Source of the DNA: Marisa cornuarietis | Taxonomy: Eukaryota > Mollusca > Gastropoda > Architaenioglossa > Ampullariidae | Assembly (NCBI GenBank): GCA_004794655.1 | Contig: SMMW01000622.1 | Location: forward strand, 372,001-436,000 | Length of the DNA stretch: 64,000 nucleotides | Direction of reading: 5' to 3' | Shown: in pieces, positions 23,001 through 38,000 of the stretch | Position numbering within the stretch: position 1 is the first letter of the stretch | Layout: every line of letters starts with the position of its first letter | The notes under the pieces: model-generated | Seen by the model: only the letters and a program-made list of their open reading frames with translations | Databases searched by the model: none | Told to the model about the DNA's origin: nothing | Translations under genes and position numbers: made by a program

Positions 23001-26000
23001 ACGCCACTATTAGAAGGGTGGAGTGCTGTATCACTGATGCGAAGTCTTGAACAATCAGTTACAAATTGAAATTGAATTATGACAAAATGAAAGCTTTGCT
23101 TTTCATCATGTACCACTCTCCAAAAGAGTGAGGACACATAACATCTCTTTCACATCTTGTTTGTTTTACACTGTGGCAGCAATTAAGGCAATTTCACAGT
23201 AAGAAAGGACTACATTACTTTAAAATAGTGAAAAACAAGACTCTAAGATTATACAAGAATACCACTAACAATATAAACCAACATAAGGAAAAAGTATAAT
23301 GCAAAAAGGGGTTCGTTTGATACTGTTTTAAACCATGCCAGCAACTAAGGCTATATCATGGCAAGAGAAAGTAATAATGCATTTAAAAACGTTTAGGAGC
23401 AGAGGTAATATAAAAGGATAAGTAACGTATAAAAGAGAGGTGGTGTGGCCTTAAAAGCCACCAGTAAACTGGGACCTTAAACCAGAATCTAACAAAACGT
23501 AAAAACCTTAAATCTTATGGTAAAGTCCTAACTAGCTGCCAAATACTCTGGAGACCAGGACAAGTAATTAAAAGATGCGCAACAGAAAAATTCCCTGGTA
23601 CTACTGACAACCTGGTAGGGGATTCACCACATAAAAGGTGGGAAAGTGCGGCATAGGTGTGTCCCATCCAAAGTCTACTGAATACTACCTCCTCTTGTCA
23701 GACAGAATGGAATGAAAGCAGGTGGTCAGATAGACAGGGAAGGATGGACTGTAACTTCTTCTGGCCCAGAGTGTCCTACTAGGGGCAAACATAGGCTGTG
23801 AAGATACAGTCAGATGACACCAGCAACACCAATTGATCAGGAGACTGGCAAGCAGCTTTGGCAGCCTGGTCCGCTCGAACATTACCTGGAATGCCAGTAT
23901 GGCCAGGGGGCCAAATGAAAACTGTGACACAGGAGAACCGCATGAATTGTGTGAAGCTGGACTACAGTCAAAATTACAGGAAAGAAGAGCTTGGAGACCA
24001 GACAGTAAATCTGAAATAATTGAAGTTTTGCTCCAAAGATTGATATGCATGCTGCAAGGCTAGCAAAATACACAGAATGTAGACCAACCATCCGCAAGTC
24101 AGGTTGAAAAGGCTGACAGGACAGAACTGCTGCCATAGCTACAGGACTACCATTTGGAATTTTGGAGCTGTCTGTAAAGATAGAACATAGGAGCCACAAA
24201 GATTTGGTATGTGGAAGGAAAGATGGTTTTTGGTCAAAGATGATCCCAAGAAATTTTACTTCCTGGACCACTTTGAGTACCATGCTATTCACAGAGATAG
24301 ATGGAGCTGGAAACATGCCTCACAATACTAAAGTGAATGCATACTGACTTCATGGAAAAGAATTTGAAGCCGTTTCCTGTCACCCACCTTTGCATACAGT
24401 TGACACACAGCTGAAGACGGCATTCGAGACATGGTCAGCGTTGGATACAGAGAGCAAAGTCATCTACATACAGCGAGGCCACCAAACCTGGACAGACAGA
24501 CTGAATCTATTTTAACTCTTTCACAGTGTGGCCTAGGTAGGGTAGCATGATACAACACATCGCCCTGTTCGCAAATGAATGAATACATAAGGTAGGAAAC
24601 CACTGGAACCTTTAGGAGTTGTTCCACTTCACATTACTTCCCTTTAACAGCTGAAAAAGTCAACCAATCACGTAATTTGTTTTATCCCAAAGTCGGCGAT
24701 ATTTTACTTTGTCAAGCGCCGTATTGAAGTCGGTCGCCAGTTACTCAATTAGACACGGATCAACCGAAAATGAAAAAAAACCAGTAAGTAATATTTAATT
24801 TTTTTTTAATTGGTGTTTTACGCCAAGCCAGCAACTAAGGTTATATCACGACAAGGCAGCCAGCCCTGTAAACAGATGCCACATGCAGAGAAAGAACAGC
24901 GTGCCCGAGACGAGAACTGAACCCAGGACAGCCAACCTTCACTGCATTGGTGACAGGCGCTAACCGTTGCACCACCGGACCGCCCCAAGTAATATTTAAA
25001 GCCTAATGTATATTCTAATGAAATATATGTTTGTTTGGCACTTTATGTTTGTATATTTTTTTTCTGGTAATTTCAAGTTTTATGCTTTCTTCCCGATCTG
25101 TGAGTTACCGACCCATACAGTTACAATCTTTCATTTGATTTTAGTACAAGAAAACAAAACCTATAGTTTTAAAATTCACACCACATAAAAGTTTTAAAAG
25201 TGCTCGTTAAAATGTGTATCACAGACAGTTATCTTTATTATAGGTTAATACATATAAATTTTCAAAATACCGATCGAAATTTCGATCGAGGACCGCGAAG
25301 CTAATGAGTTAATGTTGAAGAGAGTATGACAGAATGCTGCTCTGAGGGACATCAATTTTCTGTTTCTGAGGATCAGACAGAATAGATCCAACATGGACTT
25401 GAAAGAGGTGATGTGATAGAAAGTTCTTAATGTATGAAGGTCCAACAGAAAACCTTGCTTCCTTGTTGTATGCCTTCTCCAAATCAAAATACACCCCTAA
25501 AACATGCTCTTAGCAGACAAATGCATTCTTTATGAATGTTTCAAAATGGACCAGATGGTCCAGGATGCTGTGATATTGTCCGAAGCCACACTGCAGGTTG
25601 GAGTGGAGATCCTGAGAGAATAGATTTCCTATCCCTTTTTAGGTAGACCCACTGCATTGCTGAAACCCCCCAGGAGGCCAGTTCTGACTTGATGTCAACC
25701 TCTGACATCCCAGCAACGTCAAGGCAATAAATGACCCCCTTTTGAAGAGTTGAGGCATTAGTGTGCTGTTACTTTAATTGGATGCTCTATGAAGTGTTTT
25801 CCATCCCATCAGCACAATGCTTCGGAGGCTTTATGGGTTGTGAACTGGATGAGGAACTGTCCAGAGTACAAGTGCTTCACTGAAGAAAAATCAGAAGAAA
25901 TGTTCTTCAACCCTTAGTGATAGCAAAATGGGTGAGGGATGAGAGCGGCCTGGCTGGCCCTGCACCCTCCACTACAAGAAAACAGGGCCTGGCCCCCTCA

Positions 26001-29000
26001 ATACTCTTGCTTACACTTTCTCTCACCTAATCCTCACTGCACGAAGACTCATCCTCATTTACGCATTTCCTAAATTGTGATGATTTTTTTCCCATAATGA
26101 AAGAAATTTGTTTCATTCCTTCTGCTCCCTGCCCACCATGGAGTCCAACAAGGGGATGTGATCTAGCAGAACCACCAAGAGCATTTCCAGCAGGGTCGCA
26201 CTATGAATACAAAAAGGAATATACACTGGCCTTCACAAATGAAAACGAGACCGACCCCAGCTACAGCATTCTAGCAAACCTAGGGCAATGCACAACCAGC
26301 CAATTGATTGGTATGGCCCACACCATCCTCCTGTCTTGGAAAAGTCTGGGCCAAAGAGGTGTGTTGGTACTCGTACGATTGGCTGCAAACCATCAGGGAC
26401 CTCAACCTCCAGGATCCCATTCTCTCCTAACAGGCTTCCCTGCACGGTAAATGTAGGGGACCTAAAGGAGGCCACAGAGAAAAGAGATACAAGAAAAGAA
26501 AGGCATTATGGAAAAAGAAAGCAGGAGAAAGACCAGTGTAGACAGAAGCTAGGAAATTCGACAGATGGACAAGGAGAAAGAGTGGGAAGCGATGCATAAT
26601 CGTATTTCTCTTTTTTTCTTCGTCTTTTCTTCGCGAATGACATAGGTTAACATTGTCACCAGACCCTCCCCCGTTAAACTTCTTAATAGTCGACATCGGC
26701 CATGCGGCAGAAATCAACTGTGATCCCTTCCGCTCACTTTACTTCACTTAAAGAAAGAAAGAATGAGTACTTCGATAAATCTAGGGTATAAAGGACCTTA
26801 CAATTTCACTGGCTAACTGCAGAAAATTTCAGCAGGCAGAATGTCTAAAATAATTTTAACATTTATAAAAAGGAAGAAAGGGTAACTGCAGATAAAATAA
26901 AACATCATTGTCACCTTAAAATACACTTTATAAAACTATGCTGACAATCATGCTGGAAAAAAAAATAGAAAAAAAAACTTTCCTTAAAAAAACTTTAAGG
27001 AAACTGTGATCAATGGGTTGGGTTAGTGTGGTTTAACGGCATGCCAGTAACTGAGGCTATTTCCCGGCAATGTGATAAAAGAGTGAAAAAAAAGGAAGCA
27101 ATTATCTAATAAATAAAAATGTTCACCCTTTTAGGGGGATATGATGACTATGACTTTGAACAAAATGTAAACTCTGGTGTAACAAATTTGCAAATGGCTT
27201 ATGAGGACAATCCATGCCAGAAATGTTTTCCAATGACGGACACATAGGATAGTGTGGTATTGGTAGAGGTGTGCACTTGAACCATGCATGCAGCTCTTTT
27301 ACAACCCACCAGCTGTCGAGATGCATGTAACCTTAGCCATAAAGGACCCTTTAGTAAGGCTGCTATTCCAGGATGGGTGGTTGACGGCAAAAGCATCTCA
27401 GCTGGCAATGTCAATACTGAGGTCTTTGATGGTGGCATTAAAATTGTCCTTGCTGGCATTTTTGTTTCTTTTTGCTATCCAACTGCACGCTTGCCCTGGC
27501 ACAGTTCTCCACAAAACAGCTGTTAGTAACAGGGAAAGCTTTGATTCCTCTCCATGATCAAGGATTTCATCATTCCATTGTGGAACTGCCAGCTAAGTAC
27601 GATAAACCTGCATGAACTTCTCCATGATCTTCAAGAGGCTGTGACTGTATTGAAGGCATTGGTCAGGTTGACGATCGTTATGTAGAGGTCATGACATGCT
27701 GCTCATGGTACTTACCTGGTACTTGTCACTCTATCTATACTCCCACACAACTGCTCTGTTCATCTTCTGACACTAGACTTCTTTGAGACAAAGACATAGG
27801 GACAGAGGTCTTTTTCCTATCAAATTACCCATCGGAGTTTGTCAGGCTAATTCTTTGACCACCTTTCAGTCTAAACTTAAGATGCACTTTTTTTCAAAAT
27901 CAGTGACTTCATCCTGCTATGTTCAGACTGTGTGGTTATGTAATGTCTGTCTGTATTTATACTGTGGGTGTCTGTTGTATGAGAACATTTTCTGATGGAT
28001 CTACAAATTATTTTGGAAAAGTGGTTTATAAATAATCATTATTATCACCTAACACCAATTTTATGTCATTAGACATAAGAATAAAAGTATAAAAAAGTAT
28101 AAGTATAAAAATTAATGTTTACTCAGAATTTTAAAATAGATTAGTTCACTTACATGCCTTGGTCCGAGATATCAGCCTCAGATTCCATTTCCCCATAGTC
28201 CTCATAGTTTTCCTCATCAGTAATCTCTGGACGACTGGCAACAGTAATTAAATATATGTGACCCGCCACCACAAAATGAGTCATAACTAGGAAATGAGAA
28301 ATTTTTCAAGATAACTGAAATCTACAGGTTTTGAACTTTCTTTTGATACCAAAATTGTCCTTCTAGTCCCAAATTTGAGTGAGTTATACACGTTTGAAGT
28401 GTGCAATTACAATATCAAAGCAGGTTCAAAGTTTTTCAGCCAACCCACAAGGTTTTTCTCAACAATGTGTACCTCTAACAGGTCAAATTACACTAAATTT
28501 TGCACAATGATAAAACACATCAAGCTACATCCTTTTAAGTCACAAAGATTTGCATAGCATCAAATATTTGTAAGCTTTTAGTATCTTATCTTTGTTACTG
28601 ATACAAACAGCTGTAGAAGAAAAGTATTACTGCATTTCAATCAGCATGCACACTGAGGAAAAAAACCCCAGGATACTAACAAAATTAATGTCCCCCTTTG
28701 CCATTCAACTGAATTAGGTGAGTGTTACATTAACGTCTTCGTCAGTGTGATCACTGTTCTTAGAAAAGTGTTTCCCTCACACTTGAACTCATTCGATTCA
28801 TCGAAGTCATTCACTGAAATTGGGACCGATCAGTGGGATACCTTGATTAAATGTATTTTAAGACCATTTCTCGCTTCTATTTTAATACAACAGTGCATTT
28901 TCCTGTTAGTTTAATGAGCAAGGAATTCATTTTCACAAAAAAATGAAACTGCACAAAGCTGACCCCAATCATCTTGGTCTCGACATGATGATTCACCTCA

Positions 29001-32000
29001 AGCAACATTGAAAACAGACATTCATCAGATAAAAGTGATGTTCTCAGTGTGGTGGGATTTTAAAGGTGTCATGTTTTTCAAGTTTCTACCAAGGAACCAA
29101 AAAATCAATTCGAAGGTGTACTGTCGCCATTTGGACAGTTTGAGCGAATCCATCATCCAGAAACATCCAGAGCTTGTTAATTGTAAAGGAGTTGTTTTCT
29201 ATCACGAGACCACACCAAAGTCTGATCACCCATCAAAAATTACTGGAGCTTGGATGAGATGTGTTGCCAAACCCACCATACTCGCCTGACTTTGTGCTGT
29301 CAGACCTACACTTGTTTTGCTCTCTACAAAACTCTTTGCATGGTATAACATTTTCAGATGAGGCTGTAAATCAGCATCTTTTTTTAGGTTTTTTTTTCGC
29401 CAATAAAGACAGTTTCTTCTATGAATCAGGTATTATGAAGCTCATTTATGTCATTGATAGATTTTTGTTCTTTATAATTTATAAATAAATGATCTTTGAA
29501 AAACAGAAAAAGTACATCATGACTTTTCTGAGTCCAATAGGACTCTCAAGCAAAGCCACAGATAACTGAGCTATAGTCTAGCTAAGAGTGGATCAGAGCA
29601 TGATACAGAGAAAGTAAGACTAAGTGCTCTGCCCCCCAGCTGACATGGCCAACAGCTCAAAGGATGTCCAAGTCTTTCTGACAGAGATGGGTACAGACCT
29701 GATATCAGAAAGGATAATTTGCTGTCAAAGATGATACCAAGAAAATTTACTTCCTGGACCATTGTTCTGGAAACATGTCTTACAGTTTACAAAAGAGGCT
29801 CCATACTGACTTCTGAGCCATTTTCTGTCATCTGCTTGTGCACATTGTCAATGCACAGGTAAAGATGGCATTCCATGCACGGTAGGGATCTGCTTGAATG
29901 AAGACAGCAAAACCATTTACATACAGCAAGGTTTCCAAACCTGGACAGACAGATCAAATCTGAAGAAAAAGTGGTGAGCCTACTCAATCACCCAGCCAGA
30001 AAGACTATGATCCCCCTAAAAATTTCACTGAAGGACAACACATTGTAACCTATTGTGTAGCCAGAAAGACTATGATCCCCCTAAAACTTTCACTGAAGGA
30101 CAACACATTGTTACCACTGTAAGATATGCAGGTGCAGTGTGTATGTAAGAAGGAGAAAGGAGATGATGGGTCTTGTTTGTCTTTAGGATTGTGTCTATAT
30201 ATATACATTTTCCATCTCTTTATGATAGTTATTTGTATGTCTCGAGTACACAGCACACACTTATATAGAAGTGCACTTTGTGCTATATAAATCAATTTAT
30301 TATTTATTTATTATTATTTAGTTTACAAACAACTTTCTGTTAAAAATAATAAATTGGTATTAATAGTTACTCCTTTAATGTTTCTTTAAAGTTAGCAAAT
30401 TTGGTATTACCTGTTTTCATTCAGTTCGGAGGATCTACCGCTCAGTGCACTGTCACCTTCATCTTCAGAGGTAGGGGGTAAAAGGAAAGATTTGTTGGCA
30501 TTACATGGAACCACTTCTTCACACTTCAAGAGGTTAATGTCATCATTAGAGCCACCTGACTCTTCCAAGCCATCAAAATCGTACTCCCCATAAGTTGATG
30601 GACTCAAAGATCTTTTCTGTTTAACAAAATAAAATTTAAATCAGTATCAACAAAGGAAAACTTATCATTAATATTTTATAAATAATAAATAAATAAATAA
30701 TCATTGAACTTGTAAAGTGAATTTCTATGCTGACATTATTTCATGAACAATGGAAAAGTTTTTCTCTAATCTAGGGCTATTGAAGTTTTTAAAGCTTTTT
30801 CCCTTCACCCAGCTTCTTGGTGTTTGTGGGGGTGTAGAAAATAACTTTTACAGGGGGGGATGAGGGGAAGGCAGGAACAGAGAACACCTGATGGTGGACT
30901 AGTTATTCCTTGCAATACTTGCTCACTACCTAAGACCAAACGGAGTGGCAAACCTTGTCAACTGTTGCATCTAGCCATGCGACCCTGACAACCACTACTG
31001 GCAGGTAGGTTTAACTAGTACCAGACAATGGATAAATGATGATGAATGAAGAATGTGCATATCTTTTTAAGTTCTCTCAACTTAAAATGACACAGTTAAA
31101 ATATTTCATTTGTTTCCCACCCAAAACTGCTATTACAGCAATAGTGAAAAAAAAATGACAAAAGAAATACCGGTAAACCAGACAAATCTCCTGCAATATC
31201 CAGTGGCACAAGGGTGTCTTCACTCACACTTGATTTGATGCCTAGAAACTTGGCTAAACAAATACAGATAGGAGTGACATTGTTAACTTCACATTATATC
31301 AAATGTTTTTTAACTGATAAGTTTGGTCTGTGAAAGTGTGGTATCAGCATTTAAAATCTGTATTTAGACGTTCTTTGTTCTTATTTGTGGCAAGTGTATT
31401 AAATCTGGAAAAATGTGCTATATAGATCTGCCTTTTATTATTATTATTCTAGCAGTATAATTTATAGCAAGAAGTCAACAATCAGAGAACAGCAAGAAGT
31501 CATGAAATCATTTACCTTGGTGCTGCACCTCATTAATTTGTGCCACACCTTTGCAAAAGTCTTCAAAGCTAATATGTCGTCTTCCCTCTGGGTCTAACAA
31601 GTTGACCACACCAGTAATTTCCTGCCCCAAAATAATTTTTTCAAATAGAAGCAGTTTACATTTACAAAGTGCACCTCAAAGAAGAAAATAAAGGAAACAA
31701 TGTATTGCTAACACACACACACACACACACATCTTCATGCAGTAGAAGCAAATACATTAAAAAAAAGCACTAGGCAAAAGCAGGTTAAAAGTAACAAACA
31801 AGAAAGTTCATTAGCCTTAAGAATTTTACAAAATTCTCCTAGCTCAAAATTAATGTCCCTTCACATGTTTACTGAAATTAACATATGACAAAAACAAAAC
31901 CAAGGCTAAAAACCATGGTCATGGTATTGTTTTGTGCTTTTATATCGAGCTGTCACAAACTGCCCTCAGGAATAAGTAAAATGTTATCTTAAAAACAAGC

Positions 32001-35000
32001 ACAGAAAAACAGCAGTCAGTTTTAGACTACATTCCACTATCCATCCTATTTATTCTCTACTTAAGTGACAAAGAGTTAGGTAACACTGTTTATAATGAAC
32101 AGTGTTATTAATCTAGTCCAATTTTTGTTTGATTCAAATAACCTTCCCTTCCTGTAGATAGACCTGACAGTTTCGTGCATTCATAATACATTATGTTTTG
32201 CTTCAAAGAGCAATGAACATGCTGCAAGACTAGCAAGATGGCGTGAAGTTCCGCAGAGAAAATAGAACAGCCATTGGCAAGTCAGGCAGAAGAAGCCTGT
32301 GGCGGTTGGCAGGATGGAACTGCTGCCGCAGCTACAGGACCACCGTTTGGGACTTTGGACCCATCTGTAAAGATAGAACAGAATCCAGGATAGTCAAAGA
32401 GAAATTCTTGAAAGCGCTGGAGAAGGATGAGGTCAAAGGTGTCATCTTTCTTGAAAGCTGAAAGATTGAGACGGATCTCAGGAACAGGAAGAGTCCAAAG
32501 AGAAGCTGGAAATAGAGGGAGAGTCTCTACCTGCTGAATATCTACTCCGGCTGCTTGTAAGTGAGGTGCAGCATGGAGTGATGCTGGTTTTTGTTCCTTG
32601 GTACGAATGGCATACAGGGCAGCATGCTGAGGTCCAAAAACAGCATGGTGAGCAGGGTTTCCAGGATGAACTTTCAAACAACAGACACAGGACAGCATGA
32701 GTTTCAGAGGACAGAAAGTGGAGCCTCACCAGCTTCTGCGTAAAACTTTGTACTGGAGTGGTGTGGAAGGCACCCAAACAGATGCTGTGCCCTTGATGGT
32801 GAAAAGGATCAAGAATTTTGAGGTAGGACTCTCGAGCAGAGCCACAGATGATGGATCCATAGTCTAGCTTGGAGCAGACCAGGGCACGATACAGGCAATG
32901 CAGGACCACGAGGTCCACCCCCTCAGCTGACATGGCCAACTACTCGAAGAACGTCCAAGGCTTTCTGACATGATAGGCTTTAAGATTTGATATGAGGAGG
33001 AAAGGATAGTTTTCGGTCAAAGATGACCCCAAGAAATTTTACTTCCTTGACCACTCTGAATGCTGTGCCGTTCACAGAAATAGATGGGTTTGGAAACATG
33101 CATTGTAGTTTACAAAAGTGGATGCATAGTGACTTCATCGGAGAAAATTTGAAGCCATTTTCTGTCACCCACTTCTGAACACCATTTACGCACAGCTGAA
33201 GCCAGGGTTCCAGACTCGGTAGGGATCGGCCTCGGATGCAGAGAGCAAAGTCATCTACGTACGAGGCCACCAAACCTAGAGAAGGAGAGGGCAGGGGATG
33301 GCGGGATGGAGAATGCAACGCTAGACGTCCCTCATCCACGTCTATCTCCTGTTCATCAAGAGAGGCAAAACGGTTTGAGAAAGGGACAGAGTTTACTGCT
33401 GTGATGGCTCCAGATGTTTGGTGTTGTGGCGCGAGTTTGTCTGGCAATTTTGTGTTTGCTTGTGTGTCTTTCTTGTTTGTCTGCGGTGTAGTGTTTTTAC
33501 CTTTTGGAGATTTTGTGTTTTGTGTTTGCTGGTGTGTAGGTCTGACTGGTGAAGCTTGATTGGACTGTGGTGGTTGTGTAGTTTGACATGCCTGTGATGA
33601 CTGGGAGCCACCACTGCTTGGAGGAGGAGGAGGCATAGCTTGATGGACTGCAACAGGGCCCTCAGAAAAGACCCATGTCATGTCCATCTGGATAGCCACA
33701 GAAACTGACGGTTGTCTTGCAACGACTGCCGAGTAGGAAGTGGAGCCTACAGTAGCTGCTTCAGAGGGTCCACCCACTACACGACGGCAAGTATCAGAGT
33801 AAGAGATGCCAGATTCCGTGTCTACGTGCTGGATGGCTACCTCTTCCTTCCACTTTGGGCAGTCTCTGGAAGAGGCAACATAAGAGCTGTCACTTGGCGC
33901 TTGAGAAACAATCGGCTGCACCATGGCCAGTCCCGCCGCAGTGGGCTTGGGACTTTAAGAAACTGGCCCCTGGACCATAAGGCTGGCAGTTTATGGCCTC
34001 AATATTTTCACAAGCAAGGTAACTGACTATTATCTATTTAAATTTGCAGTCCCTTTATCTTTTAATTTAAAATGCATATACATTTTATGATTAAGAAATA
34101 TGAAGATTACAATACAACTTTATTTATCCACAAGAGCAATTCCAGATAGTGCTCATACCAGATAGTGCTCATACTAGCAATATATAGAGATAATACATAC
34201 ATATACATGTTGAAATAATTTCTCTCTTTCACACACACACATTCCAAGCAACAGCAGATACAGTTGGTGACCTGAGGTCACCTCAGGCTAGTGCAAGATC
34301 ACAGCCAGAAGAGTTGATCAAGTAAATGGCACATGGCATAAACAAATTGCGGTAACAATTGGTTCTGCATACAGGCATCACATACCTACAGCAAGACAGC
34401 AAGAGTCAAAACTCACATGCCAACACATGATCAGAAACAGAGAGGGTGCAGGATGCCTTCCTAAGGATTTGCTGATGACAAAAGGCTGTCTAGTCCCTCT
34501 GCCTTATTCCAGTGATCTTGGAACAGATATTAACAAGGGAGACAAGACTGTTCCTGTTCCCTAGGGAGAGGCTGTGGAACCAAGAGATGGAAGAAAAAGT
34601 AATGAGACTTTCAATGAAGGATTGCAAGTCGAAGATCATTTCCTTAGTCTCTGAGGCATTCAAGACAAGGAAGTGTTCATCACACCAGCGTACAAAGTCA
34701 GGAAAAGCATCACTGTGAACGTTCACTACCATACAAAAGTGACAGCAAGGCAGAGTCATCAGCAAATTTTGTAAGAAAGCTCCGATCCGTAGTGCTTCTA
34801 TAACTGTTAGTATATAGAATGAACAGTAGTGGAGACAAGCACCAGCCTTAAGGGGAACCTGTACAAATGACAACAGGATCTGAGAGAGGACCGTTAACAG
34901 AAACTCTCTGCTGCCTGTTTGTTTAAAAGTCCAGGATCCAGAAAGTTTGTTGGTGGGATAGATGGAAGTCTGAAACTAGACTCTCAGCTAACAAGTGAGA

Positions 35001-38000
35001 TTGCAGTGTTAAAAGCAGAACAAAATTCAGCAAAGGACAGCCTGGCACGAGATCTAGGTTTCTCCAAATACTTGTACTGCATATTAAGTATAAACAGCCT
35101 AGCATCATCTACACCTCTTCCAGCTCTATAGGAAAACTGGGTCAAAATATCGATCAACAGCAGTCATAACCTCACTCCTTACAATTTTTTCAAGTGATTT
35201 CGTGATAATTGATGTAAGAGCGACTGGTCTGCAGTCACTGGGTTGACTGGGCCTAGAGATTTTTGGGACAGGCACAATGTGTGAAAGTTTCCAAATATCA
35301 GGAATGTGACCACAATCTACAGAGAGCTGAAATAGAGTCTGTAAAACTTCGCTAAGTTGTTCAGCACAAACGTCCTGGTCACTTGCAATGACAAAGAAGA
35401 TATTTGCATGAGTACGAAGAGGTAAACAGCTTTAAATACTGGGGAGCCACCCTCTCCAATGATGGCTGCCTCATGGCAGATATCTGCATCAGGATTGCAT
35501 CAGCAATGGACAGAATCTGATGCAGCATTAACATCCATCAGGTTTACTACAAAGTGCAATCTGTACAAATTCCTTGTAGTATCAATCTGAAATGTGGATG
35601 TAAAATGTGGACTCTTCCTGCTGATACTGAGAGGAGAATTCTAGAATTTGAAAACTAGTGCCTAAGAATGTTTCTCTGGATCTCGTACAGGAACATAAAA
35701 CCAATGACTTTTTAGGAACCAATACTTGCAACAGTAAAATGGTGTAAGCTGGTCTAGTTTGGCCATGTGACCCAGCATGACACTGTCAAGGAATGACCTT
35801 TAAGGTAACTTGGATGGAGGTCAATACTGAGGTGGTCTGAGGAAGAACTGGCTTACAAACATAAAAAAGAGGACTTGTTTGCTCAAAAATGCCCCCAAAT
35901 CGCGACACAACACTCAAAACTGCTATTTTGTGAACTTGAAATATTATAACCGTAAGAGAAATGTGTCGCGTGGTAACTCTAATGAGACGTAACAATAGCT
36001 CCAATTAGGGTCTAGGGTGGCTTGCTGGCAGTACTGAGTTAGTAAGAATATTTGTATTCATCGTTGAACTGCTATTTTGTGAACTTGAAATATTATAACC
36101 GTAAGAGAAATGTGTCGTGTGGTAACTTTAATGAGACGTAACAATTGCGATGACCGCTTTTCGAGAGAAGTTTCAGTCGTGTAGAGTAACAGGATGTCAC
36201 TTTCACTTTAGTCAAGCAGCACTATGCTAAGTCACTGAATTGGGCATGAGAAGTGACGATGATGAAAACGACGAGCTACGTGGAATGGTCAGATGCCTCC
36301 CAGCACTTGCCTATGTACATGAAGATAGTTTACATGAAAATAATTATTTGAATTTGAATTAAATTTTTCATTCACTACATATTTTTTTTTAGTTGAAATT
36401 TCATTTTGAGGATTAAGTGTATGGGGATTAAGTGTCCAGGGATTAAAAGTCTAGGGGATTAAGTGTCTGGGATTCTTACCGAAGATTGCATCTTTTCTCT
36501 TTGACTTCAGCTAGTGCAGACGGCGCTATTTTTAGAAATATGCCCGTTTCATCACTTCCTGTTTTCTCGACAAATCCAGGTGTGCTTAAGAGAAAATTTT
36601 AATATAAAAATTGATCATGCCTCTTTGTCATAAAACACCACCGGACATGTTTATGCGATACTTTGTGCTTTATTTCAAGCGATTTTTGCTGAGCGCTCAT
36701 GTTGTCCTTTAAGGCAAGATTGTATTTAAGGCAATACATGCAAGTTAAGTAGATTAACCTAAAATTTAGTAGATACCTTGTACCTCATGATAACATTTTT
36801 TGTCTCTGTCAGTCTGTGATGGATTTTCTTGCATTACTTTTTAAATTGAAACTATTCATAACAGTGCTGACTGATGTTATAAATTCCAAATCCTTTCAAG
36901 ACATTATAGGCAAACTGTCAAACTGCAAATAAGTTTAGGCACCATTTTACTAAACGAAAATGGCCACTTGGCAGTATGCAGGCAGAGATCAAATCTTAGA
37001 ATTGTGAATAAACATGATTTTTCTCTTTAAACAATAATTTAAAGATTTTGCCATCAGTTTATTGTGTATTTGTATTTTGATTGTTTTGGTACTCATCAGT
37101 GATTGACGTCTTTTGAACCTGGGACAATTTGACTTTTTGGTGTTGGAACAAAATGGACATAGCTGGGATGATTTGACAGGCTGTGGGGTGATATGGCTGG
37201 TGAAATGGCGAACTGTCCCCTACCTATGCATTGATAACACCCAACTATGAGGATTCAATTGTAGCTTTTACTTCTTGCCTACAGCTAGCAGCCACTTGTA
37301 TGTAAAAAGCAAATAACAGTGAATTCTATTCATCTGAGGGCAGAATGGTTTGATAAAGAATCTGAGAATAAGCCTACTGAACAAAGATAGCATTCAGGTT
37401 CTTTTAGAAAATTGAGGGCTGCTGAAGACCATATAGTTGATGTAGATAAAGGAAGTTAAGGCATCTATAAAGCAACTTAAAAATGATCAAATGGATGGTC
37501 TAGATCAGCGTTTCTCAACCTTTTACTTGTGACGCCCCCCCAGATGAATAAAGGTACGTCCGCGCGCCCCCCTTAGCCACTAATACCTATATGAGATATG
37601 AGAAAATGACCGCCTTTGCGGCCACCTTTTCAGCAGCAGCTTCTCCAGGTTGAGAACCGCGGGTCTAGATCATGGCCTAATCCCAGAGATCTTTAAATAT
37701 TCAGCCACATGTTACTGACCTTTTCATAACAGATCTATTCAACCACATATTCTCCACTGAACAATACCTGTCAGCCTTAGGAATTTTATTTTAGCTGAAA
37801 ATGTATTTATGGGATAGAAATATTGTAGCAATGATTATCAATGTGCTTCTCTATATTTAAGTAAAATGATCTTTTATCTCACGAGAAGCAAAACTTCCAA
37901 TATTTTCATGAAATTTATGGCACCTTAGTTCAAACAGTATTCCCAGTCCTGGAGAAGCCTTGTATTGTATTCTTTGATATGTCAGTATTTAATATTCTAC

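Noticed and set aside
33236..33559. 107-codon plus-strand frame rich in Val and Cys
   Set aside because: Antisense to the LINE-N ORF1/RT frame; composition follows from the complement of Thr/Gln-rich codons.
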